Shown here one piece after another: positions 56,157 through 64,000 of a stretch of 64,000 nucleotides of DNA. The DNA is from Acanthacorydalis orientalis (taxonomy: Eukaryota > Arthropoda > Insecta > Megaloptera > Corydalidae). The notes beneath the pieces were generated by a model. The model saw only the letters and a list, made by a program, of their open reading frames with translations. It searched no databases and had not been told where the DNA came from. Within the stretch, counting starts at the first letter, position 1. Each line of letters starts with the position of its first letter. The translations under genes were made by a program, and so were the position numbers. The DNA lies in contig CM068314.1 in the NCBI GenBank assembly GCA_034766995.1, forward strand, positions 24,969,108-25,033,107, written 5' to 3'.

Positions 56157-57306
56157 GCATATTAATGATGCATGCTAAAAATATGTTATGTACTTTGAAA
56201 AAAATTAGTATGAATTTCGAGTTTAGGATTTAAAATTTTTGAATAAGTTAAGAAAATTTCTAAGTTTTGCGACAATAAAATTGAGGCAATAATATATATA
56301 TATATATATATCATTTTTAATACACATGTTATGTATAATTTATATTTTCTATCAAAACTACACCTGATATGAAACGGAAAGTTTTTCTATTTGCTCTTTT
56401 TCAAGACACAATTCTTTTTGTATTTGTATTAGTTTTGTTTCTTTTTCATTTTTCTCAAACTCTAAACTTTTTGTTAATTGTTCGTTTTCTTCTTGCAAAG
56501 TTTTTATTTTGCTTACAATATCTTGAACATAATTTTTTATATCGTCATATTGTTTTGTAAGTGTTGTATTTTCGTCTGTTAGTAATCTTTTTTCTTTTTC
56601 CAGTTCACTTGTATTTTCGTTAGAAATTTTTTTCAGTCTATCAACATAATTTTCTAATTCGTTTCTTTTCTTTTTTTCATTTTGAAGTTCTTGTAATAAT
56701 ACACTATTGTGTTTTTTAATACTTTCTTTACTTTCTTGTAGATTATTGGATCTTATAAGTTGACTTTTATTTGAACCAGATTTTAAATAACCAGCTTGCT
56801 CTATACAACGTCGAAATAAAATCATGGTATGTTAGTACTATTCTTTGCTTATTTACACACACACATTATATATATATATATTCGAAAATATTATTATATT
56901 CTAACAGTTACTAAAATTCATTTTTATAGTTTAATACTGTGATATTTGTATACTTACGGTTTCTTGCATGTGGATTTTGTATAATTGTATGCGATGTTTG
57001 AGATAAGTCTGTTGAAGGATCTAAAGAAAAAAATATTGACACTATTGCATCATACGTACATAAATATGCGTGCATGTATGACGATGATACATTACCTGAA
57101 GTTACTGTTTTAATAGATTTTGAATAATTGTTAATGAGCATAGATCCTGCAGTCAAAAAAAGTGGCGGGAATAATTCACTACTGCTATTATTATTAACAC
57201 ACGATGATCGCAAAGGAGATACACTTTTACCTCTTCGTCTTAATGTTTTATTTATTTTCGTATCAAGTAATGGTTTTGAACGTGAAAAATTATAACAGTT
57301 CAGCAT
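53039..57306 (-). CDS. Coiled-coil protein of unknown function, 589 aa
   Basis: Ten coding exons, minus strand: 57096-57306, 56958-57020, 56364-56800, 55869-56051, 55362-55543, 55066-55197, 54928-55003, 54355-54509, 53523-53667, 53039-53224. All junctions are GT/AG and the total is 1770 nt. The N-terminus (~90 residues) is basic and Ser/Asn-rich (SKPLLDTKINKTLRRRGKSV) and looks disordered. From ~residue 110 to ~420 long heptad-like stretches rich in Glu, Lys, Leu and Asn (LQELQNEKKKRNELENYVDR; ENTTLTKQYDDIKNYVQDIV) indicate extended coiled coils. The C-terminus is polar and ends in a basic stretch with Cys (VIRLGCQKRMLARDQ). No enzyme motif is seen. Centrosomal, kinetochore or golgin-like roles are conceivable, but I cannot assign one. 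Two donors (GTTGGT, GTAAAA) are weak. Start is the first ATG of exon 1. Confidence 0.82.
53285..53375 (-). mobile_element. Fragment of the mariner-derived MITE family
   Basis: AAAGATAGCGGCTTTGAATT, GATGAAGTTATAATG and the following TTCTTTCATTGTTTTAG match the central part of copies A and C. Sits in the last intron of the coiled-coil gene. Confidence 0.5.
54229..54277 (+). repeat. Dispersed CTTAGTTGT...TTAAACCCC motif, copy 3
   Basis: GACCTTAGTAGTTGACGCGT, TCTTAAACCTC, then AAAAAACCAACCAATTAT: the same motif followed by an ACCA-rich tail, in an intron of the coiled-coil gene. Confidence 0.5.
55737..55828. repeat. (TA)/(TG)n microsatellite in coiled-coil gene intron
   Basis: TA run of about 50 bp followed by GTGTGTGTGT and GCGTACGTATGTG. 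Confidence 0.95.
56091..56152. repeat. (TA)n microsatellite in coiled-coil gene intron
   Basis: Pure TA for about 60 bp after GTGTGTG. Confidence 0.95.
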
Positions 57307-57396
57307 AATCTATCAAATATTTGTATTAATCCTTTATCATATTCAAACAGATACACAACAACTACACATCCAATCATAGGCACACATATATATTCT

Positions 57397-57455
<59 letters not shown>

Positions 57456-57854
57456 ACACTTATTTGTATTGTCGTTTCTATTTATTTAAATTTAAAACTA
57501 ATATTTAAACAGCGAAATTAAATAAAAATTAAATTGCATTAATATTTGATAAAACTTACGAAATACCAGTTTATCTTGTTTTTGCAATATTTTGAGACAT
57601 AAGTAAATTACACTGAAGTCTAATTAAAAATTTTGCTACTGACAGTTAAAAGATTGTATTTAATTCATAAGTGTATTTTTATTGAAAATAGGTTACTTGA
57701 TACTTTCATGTAATATTAGAATTTTAAATATTTTCATATATATATATATATATATACATATACACACACACATTTATATATATATATATATATATACATA
57801 TTAGTACAAATTAATTCAGTATATATACAAATTAATTATTTATTGTTCATATAT
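57307..57854. other. Upstream region of the coiled-coil gene
   Basis: Contains a CT tract (57397-57416) followed by TA (57415-57450) and another TA/CA array (57737-57800). Presumptive promoter; no specific site recognised. Confidence 0.4.
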
Positions 57855-58234
57855 ATACAAATTAATTCAGTACTTTTTTTTATAGAAAATAGATGTTTAT
57901 GAAAAAATGGAATACATTTCAATCTTGAAAATATCCCTCATTATTTTGTATAACTTAAATCTGTCGGGTAATTGACGAGACCTTATAGAAAAAAGATGGC
58001 GGCTTTGAATCGATGAAGTCGTAATGCATTTTCTGATGTCTTCTACTGTTTTAGCACTTTTAGCATGTTTTATGAGTCACCACTCCTTTCTTCAAAACGG
58101 ATAAAATCATTCTCACAGCTTCGGCTGCATTTTTTCAGAAACTTGAATGCGAAAAGTATGCAATGCCTAATATGCTGCTTTTTGGACGCCATTGTGTTCA
58201 CTACTGTTTTGTTAGGTTATACCAACTGCTTGGT

Positions 58235-58239
<5 letters not shown>
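57855..58239 (-). mobile_element. Mariner-derived MITE, ~385 bp, copy C
   Basis: Left end ACAAATTAATTCAGTACTTT; right end GGTTATACCAACTGCTTGGT and CAATATA running into a TA array. The minus strand begins MASKKQHIRHCILFAFKFLK, a mariner N-terminus, then joins the transposase tail after a large internal deletion. Same layout as copies A and B. Confidence 0.7.

Positions 58240-58294
<55 letters not shown>
58238..58294. repeat. (TA)n microsatellite abutting MITE copy C
   Basis: Starts at the right terminus of the MITE. Confidence 0.95.
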
Positions 58295-58298
<4 letters not shown>

Positions 58299-58763
58299 TT
58301 TTAAATATTAAGGTTGGCACTTCAAAGACTAAAACGCCAAAAAATTATTCTAATTTAAAACAGAGTTACAACTGATTCAATTTTAATACATAGAATTCTT
58401 TTTTGCATCTGATAAAATAGGATCTATGTTTATAATACATTTTTTATTTACGATAACCTCACCAATAAATCACCTAACTGTTTTACACTCAACATGAATA
58501 ACTTTTTATGTGCGCGCATCTATACACGACACAGATAGTAGATATTTCCACCTAAGTAATATTCACAATCAAATTTTACACTTCACTAATAACAGTAAAT
58601 TTAGCTGAAAATAAATAATACATTAATATTTCTAACCATCAACATATTTTAAAAGTTCAGTCAAATGCAAAAGTTTAGATCTAATAAGGATTATGTGAAG
58701 TGTTAAAGTATTGTAAATGATTCGTAAGGTTTTTAAAAATGAGCATCAATAATGTCTGTTTTC

Positions 58764-58825
58764 AAATCTATTTAACTGTAATAATAAGGATGTGGTACTG
58801 ACTTTTATAACCAGTTAGTACATAC

Positions 58826-58863
<38 letters not shown>

Positions 58864-58915
58864 ACCGGTCATAAAAATCAACACTACATCCTAATTATTA
58901 CGGTTAAATAGATTT
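58764..58915. repeat. Foldback element: 56-bp inverted repeat with (TA)n in the loop
   Basis: The left arm (58764-58819) begins AAATCTATTTAACTGTAATA and ends AACCAGTTAGT. The right arm (58860-58915) is its inverse with about 8 mismatches. The 40-bp loop is TACATACATGTGTG plus a TA run. The whole could fold into one long hairpin. No coding frame. Confidence 0.85.
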
Positions 58916-59732
58916 CAAGTTATATATATATATATATATATATTATCATAATTTGTTTTATATATTTATTTAATTTATAATATTATTGTACTTATTTTAG
59001 TATTATATTTAAATAAAAACATTGAATAAAACGTACTTGTACTATATTTAACATGTAATTCTAAATGAGATTCTCATAATGAGAATTATTGAAACATTTA
59101 AGACAAATCAATATTGTAGAAATTAAGTTATTAAAAATATTTTTTTAAAAAAAATCTAGATAATTATAAATAACGAAATATATTTTTTGAAATTGTATAT
59201 GGTTCAAATTTAAGAACTAATTATACGTTAAATACAGAAATAAAAAAATAAACTCATCATCAATACCAATTATCTGGTCAGATTATATTCTGTAAGTCTA
59301 ATACACAATGAAGGGAAAGATCTGCAGAAAACATGCCTACAATGTTCACATTCGACGTAGAACAAAAAACTACAAGAAAATCTAGAAGTATTAGAATCAT
59401 AACGTCCGAGACATATCAAAGATAAATAAGGAAGTGGAAAACAAACAACTTCAAGACGAAGGAATGTAACAAATACTAAAAGACGGAAATAAAAAACAAG
59501 CCTGCAGTTCTTCAGGAAATTAACTCACTATAAAGATGGATTAAAATATTTAAATATTTTGAACAAAACAATACACCATGTGGCTGTGATTAGATTGGGA
59601 GCATGGAAATGACAAAGTAAAATTAAGAGCTTTAAAGATAAATGTGTGTTGGTGATTTCAGTGAAGAACAATAATAGTGGATTGTAAAAGAATTAATGAA
59701 GTTAGAAATAGACTGTTACCTAAAAAATAGAC

Positions 59733-59786
<54 letters not shown>

Positions 59787-60414
59787 TGAGTATGGATTCA
59801 TATACTATACAAAAAATATTGTAAAATATGTATAAATAGTGTTAATCAATAAGAAAATATAAAGTATAATATAGAGTAAAATATAAAATTAAATGTTAAT
59901 TCTGTAAGTAGATTTTTATACCCATATTTTTAGTATACGACAGGCTTCAGTTCATATCTGTTATAAGCATATATTCTGTAAAATATAATTATGAATGCAA
60001 TATTAAATAAGTGTAATATACTATTACCGCTACATTAAATAAAATATTTTTTTGTACAAATACATGTTTGTATTTTTTACGTGTATGATGTTTTTAAATT
60101 ATAACATAATACAAGTATTCAAATTTCTAGACAAATAATCTTCTCTGAAAAATATTAAGTACAATATTTCGCAGATTAAAATAGAAAATATGCTCAGTTA
60201 AATGGACAAACATAAATAGTTAAGATATATTTCGCACTTTTTGTTGTTAAGCTTATTGTTTGCAAGAATGCATCAATTGTGTTTTCTAACATACGTCTCA
60301 CGTAAAGATGTAGTATGTCGGTGTCTTTTATGTATTATAAAAGTTTTTCTAAAACATTATACATATATACAAATAAACTTAAAAATATGCCGCAAAAATG
60401 AAAATATTGAAATA

Positions 60415-60419
<5 letters not shown>
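58916..60419. other. Intergenic DNA, no gene assigned
   Basis: TA arrays at 58921-58942 and 59737-59781. 59270-59720 is purine-rich and less AT-rich, with short frames broken by stops; it may be a decayed element or a non-coding transcript. Confidence 0.4.

Positions 60420-60481
<62 letters not shown>
60420..60481. repeat. (TA)n microsatellite at mariner end
   Basis: Pure TA, ending where mariner-derived sequence starts. Confidence 0.95.
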
Positions 60482-60483
<2 letters not shown>

Positions 60484-60942
60484 TGTCCAAGGTCTGGTGC
60501 AATTGGTACCGAAAAAAATACAAGACATCATCTAGATGTTCTGTATGATGCCGAACGCTTTTCTTTTATCGACAACTTGAGTTTTGGGAACAGCCAGAAG
60601 TCATATGGAGCCAAATCAGGTGAATACGGGGGGTGTTCGAACACAGTGATGCCTTTTATGGCCAAGATATTGCGTACAATCTTAGATTTGTGTGCAGGTG
60701 CATTATTGTACAGAAACGACCAAGACCATTGCTTTCGATATTCAGGCCGCACTCGAAGAGCCCTGTTCCACAAATGATTCAAATGCCCAATTAATAATCA
60801 GCGTTCACTGTTTGACCTTCCAGTAAGAATTCCTTGTGGAAGATTCATTCGAATCGAAGAAAACGGTAATCAATGTCTTGATTCAGGTCTTCCACATGTG
60901 TACTATCTTCGGTTTTGTCACTTCTGGGCTCTGCCATTTCGC
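60482..60942 (-). pseudogene. Mariner transposase relic, interrupted by a retrotransposon
   Basis: Minus-strand frame 60528-60782 encodes NNAPAHKSKIVRNILAIKG (the usual catalytic HDNAPAH Asp is Asn) and FEHPPYSPDLAPYDFWLFPK, whose PDLAPYDFW aspartate is kept. Upstream (higher coordinates) FHKEFLLEGQTVNADY is readable with stops between. At 60942 the relic is cut by the R2-like insertion at 60943-61704. A duplicated 38-bp segment resumes at 61705. It is non-functional. Confidence 0.8.
60905..60942 (+). repeat. Target-site duplication, left copy (38 bp)
   Basis: Identical over 38 bases (ATCTTCGGTTTTGTCACTTC, then TGGGCTCTGCCATTTCGC) to 61705-61742. It flanks the R2-like insertion exactly. Confidence 0.9.
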
Positions 60943-61704
60943 CGTTGAGACGTTGCCGCACGTCCTTAATCACTATACGGTCCATTCGGCAGCGTGGCAG
61001 CACCGACATAACAACGTACAGAACCGTCTGTCGCGTGCTGCCAAAGTGGGCGGACCCATTACCATCAGGGTCAACAAGGAGGTTCCGGGAGTCGACAGTC
61101 GCCTCCGTCCTGACATCGTGAGGATCGATGAGTCGACGAGGAGGATAACGATCGTCGACGTGTGCATTCCATTCGAGGGATGCCGTGACGCCCTGGAGGG
61201 GGCTCGGCAGCAGAAAATAACCAAGTATAGCGGTCTTGCTGCCCAGCTCACCCTCCAGGGTTTCACGGTGTCCGTGGATGCATTCGTCGTCGGTTCGCTC
61301 GGCGGTTGGCTGTCATCGAACGACAAGGTCGCGGCGTCCCTGGGCATCGCACCCCGATACCTGTCCACGATGGCTAAGCTGATGGTGGCCGACACGATCC
61401 GCTGGTCGCGAGATGTCTACATCGAACACGTGTCCGGGGTCCGGCAATATCATCCGCCGGACAATACCCAGCCTCCACCAGCGGCAGCGCCGACCCTGGC
61501 CCAACACCTTGCTGAGGCAGTAGCTGATTAAGAACAATGATTTTAATTTGTTTCTTGTACTGTATAACATTTTAAAATTTATTTTTAATATGTTATGTTT
61601 GTTTGCTTTCTTTTTATTATATACACACTTTGATCCGCGAAATTTTTATTATGTTCCATATTATATAATTATCTTGTATTATTTACTAAAATAAAAATTA
61701 TTTA
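60943..61704 (+). mobile_element. 5'-truncated R2-like non-LTR retrotransposon, 762 bp
   Basis: Bounded by the 38-bp direct repeats at 60905-60942 and 61705-61742. The first ~590 bp is GC-rich, unlike everything around it, and is one open frame encoding the C-terminal endonuclease region of an R2-type polyprotein. It is followed by ~170 bp of AT-rich 3' sequence ending TAAAATAAAAATTATTTA without a clear poly(A). Reverse transcriptase and upstream parts are missing, as expected for target-primed reverse transcription that stopped early. Confidence 0.88.
60944..61531 (+). CDS. C-terminal restriction-like endonuclease domain of an R2-type retrotransposon (partial)
   Basis: About 195 codons, open from the truncation point to TAA at 61531. 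It starts with ETLPHVLNHY, matching the end of the CCHC knuckle of R2-type proteins with the final Cys changed to Tyr. The PD-(D/E)XK-type endonuclease core follows: RPDIVRIDE (61106 on) and ITIVDVCIPFEG (second Asp at 61157), then a Lys/Tyr motif (QQKITKYSGL) and a conserved tail (SLGGWLSSND, GIAPRYLSTMAKLM). There is no start codon of its own; an upstream in-frame ATG at 60836 lies in antisense mariner sequence and is probably irrelevant. Fragment of a mobile-element gene, not a host gene. Confidence 0.85.
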   Translation, partial: VETLPHVLNHYTVHSAAWQHRHNNVQNRLSRAAKVGGPITIRVNKEVPGVDSRLRPDIVRIDESTRRITIVDVCIPFEGCRDALEGARQQKITKYSGLAAQLTLQGFTVSVDAFVVGSLGGWLSSNDKVAASLGIAPRYLSTMAKLMVADTIRWSRDVYIEHVSGVRQYHPPDNTQPPPAAAPTLAQHLAEAVAD

Positions 61705-61742
61705 ATCTTCGGTTTTGTCACTTCTGGGCTCTGCCATTTCGC
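61705..61742 (+). repeat. Target-site duplication, right copy (38 bp)
   Basis: Second identical copy of 60905-60942. It continues into ACTCTGCCGCATTATCAGTG, presumably the rest of the original mariner target. Confidence 0.9.
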
Positions 61743-61994
61743 ACTCTGCCGCATTATCAGTGTACTAAATAATTAAATAATTGGTAATAAATATAATACA
61801 ATAAAATTATTGTATGTATAGCTCTTTTATATGTTTTTTTAATTAATATACTTTTTATATTACTTTTGTATATAATAATTATACTTTTCATTTGATATAT
61901 ATATATATATATATATATAAATGCGTTTTTTGTAAAAAAAATATAACAAAGAAATATTTTTTTAAATAAATGGTGTTATTTATCAGAAAAAAAC

Positions 61995-62030
<36 letters not shown>

Positions 62031-63548
62031 ATTTTATTATAATTACGTTAATGTCACAGCTTGCTGGTGCCATATGTCAATAAATCGACTACTCAAAGTT
62101 TACTAATGGATACTAAATTGTAATATGTTCAGTCATTTACTTTTACCTTTAGCCAACTGTGGACTGTTGTTTGGTCAAGAATACGTTTGATTGTGTTGTA
62201 GTATTTCTGCGATAGATATATCAATTTAAAGTCTTGTCCATTAAACTATCTTTTTCTGAAATAACAAGTAAAAAATACATTCGTTCATGAAATTACTTCA
62301 TTACTTAATATCACACTTTGAAAAGAGAACGATATATGTAATTATCGAGAAGTGATAGTTACATTTCTTTTTTTATTAAGAGACATCACAACTAATAATA
62401 GAAGCTTCATGTATGGCTTGAAGGAACTATTCTTGATATTTAAAATGTAACTAAATTGTATGAACGGTTTATAGTAAAAGGTAAGTTAAGAATGATTGGG
62501 TTTTGAATGAACTCAGATTTTACAAAATCATACAATTTCAACAGACTAGTTTGGGTAGTCAAAATAGTACTTTCATGATAATGTTCCAATATAATTTAAT
62601 AAATACACAAATACGACTTATAATTATTTGATTCATTGTTTCTTATTATTGTTATTAATTATAAAAAGTTCGTTTAATAATTTATTTTAATTTTAATGAC
62701 ATGCAACATAACAAATGTGTTAACGAGAAAACAACAAATAATAATGAGTTGCTCATATTTTAAATGAAATTATTTCTATCTATTGATGCTTTCTTAGCCA
62801 ATTTTATTATTTATTAAAAAACTGTTTAGAAAAAGAACTTCAAATGCTGACATATAGAGAAACAAGCAAGAATCAAATACATTAATATAACGAAAACAAT
62901 TATTGTTTGCATAATATCTTATTGCAGCTGGTCTTATCTGCAAAAAATACAAATATGGCATTGAGATGAATCACATGGGTAGCTGATTTTACCACAATGT
63001 ATCTTTTGACAAGTTTTCAGAATTGTATGTGAGTAGAGAAGATAAAAATTATAAGATATTTTTACAATGAATGTATATTTTTAAATAAAATATAACATTT
63101 TTATATGGCAATATGAAAATGATTCTAATAATAGTATATAATTCAAATCAGTTAATTACGTTTAAAAATCATGGTATATTCTTTTATGTACAAAAAAAGT
63201 TCTAATTTTTGTTAATTTAAAATCAAATTAAATTCATCACTTACATTACTATCAATATTTCATTCAAATTTAATTAGTTATCTCATTAGAATTTAATGAA
63301 CACCATAGAGTGAATTACACATTTTTTTTAAAAAAAAATAGTAAATGAAAATTAAAAGATCGTTTTAAACTTAATTTTTTTAAGCATCATTTAAGAATCA
63401 CATTAACTTTTAAGGTCATAAAGTGAATAATTGTAAAATAAAGATAATCCAAATTATAATATAAAACAAAGCCGTTGGTACAAATGAGAAGTAATGTTAT
63501 TGAATTATATAGTATTAATGGACACACGCTTAAGATTATTATTATTAT

Positions 63549-63596
<48 letters not shown>

Positions 63597-63808
63597 ATAA
63601 ATTAATAATTTTATTTTATTTATTTTAAATATGATTTTATACAATTTTTAATATGTAAAATAAATGTATTGATATAATTAATTTTTGAAAATAAAATCAA
63701 ATTATAATTATTGAAATGATTCAAAAAATATAATTATTAAAAAGGTAAATGTGCACTGTAAAAATAAACGTTTTACTTTCCTTGAATCATTTTATGATAA
63801 ATTTATTT
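61743..63808. other. Intergenic AT-rich DNA, no gene seen
   Basis: TA arrays at 61897-61919, 61997-62028 and 63549-63592. No coding frame or further element ends. The right part is the 3' flank of the gene entering at the window edge. Confidence 0.5.
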
Positions 63809-64000
63809 TCAATCATTTTTACGTTGACAGACTGGATCGAAACTTTTCATAAAATCTCGAAAAGCTGAAGATTTAGTGACAATACATTCTTGTAATGTAG
63901 ATGCAGATGAATCATTGTTATGAAAAGATGTTGGGTCGTCTATTATTTGTTTCGAAGAAAAATAATTTGTATTATTTAAGTAAGAGGTTTCCGATTCAGA
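63809..64000 (-). CDS. C-terminal exon of an unidentified gene (partial, runs off the window)
   Basis: A minus-strand frame is open from 64000 to TGA at 63809-63811 (63 residues). Composition is protein-like rather than repeat-like: a Ser/Asn/Asp-rich stretch (SSASTLQECIVTKSSAFRDF) followed by MKSFDPVCQRKND. Immediately downstream the sequence returns to non-coding AT-rich DNA. No family recognised. It could be a terminal exon or part of one, since the upstream acceptor lies outside the window. Confidence 0.55.
   Translation of the reverse strand, partial: SESETSYLNNTNYFSSKQIIDDPTSFHNNDSSASTLQECIVTKSSAFRDFMKSFDPVCQRKND

Noticed and set aside
60836..60940. N-terminal extension of the frame that runs into the R2-like endonuclease
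   Set aside because: The first ~35 codons are antisense mariner sequence and the left target duplication; the fused frame is accidental.
60973..61570. Minus-strand frames of 140 and 85 residues
   Set aside because: Shadows of the GC-rich retrotransposon frame on the plus strand.

Overview
This is nuclear DNA of an animal, almost certainly an insect. The genes are intron-rich, AT-rich and bounded by GT/AG splice sites. Their products match insect proteins closely, in particular COP9 subunit 5 and the insect-type N-terminus of AP-1 gamma. Abundant mariner-type relics and long (TA)n arrays would fit a hymenopteran, but that is inference. Nothing prokaryotic or viral was seen.

Layout, left to right. 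Positions 1-6113 are AT-rich and carry short dispersed repeats and mariner debris. Positions 6114-15711 (-) may hold a small mitochondrial-targeted protein whose two exons are separated by a ~9 kb intron full of DNA transposons (mariner, a TTAA-flanked MITE, a second mariner, a mariner-derived MITE and a hAT relic). A SWEET sugar transporter (18320-19665, -) is divergent from COPS5/CSN5 (20977-22297, +). COPS5 converges on AP-1 gamma adaptin (24704-37378, -, 15 coding exons, an alternative first exon and a possible 18-bp microexon). The GTPase ARFRP1 (37812-39845, -) lies directly upstream of AP-1 gamma in the same orientation. A tetraspanin (41955-49507, +) has a 5.8 kb first intron packed with mariner relics. 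A long intergenic stretch holds a LINE endonuclease relic. A 589-residue coiled-coil protein of unknown role follows (53039-57306, -). The right end carries a mariner relic split by a 5'-truncated R2-like (restriction-like endonuclease) retrotransposon with a perfect 38-bp target-site duplication, and then the last exon of another gene (63809-64000, -) that leaves the window.

The protein-coding genes were reconstructed exon by exon; every proposed junction keeps frame. COPS5 sums to 346 aa, SWEET to 231, AP-1 gamma to 882, ARFRP1 to 202, the tetraspanin to 253 and the coiled-coil protein to 589. ARFRP1 and AP-1 gamma are neighbours and both act at the trans-Golgi network; the other genes show no obvious common pathway. 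Most of the remaining sequence is (TA)n/(CA)n microsatellite and mobile-element debris. The most distinctive non-genic signals are the R2-like insertion, several MITE families ending in TA arrays, and the candidate AP-1 gamma isoform elements. I see no clear evidence of a wholly new molecular system.
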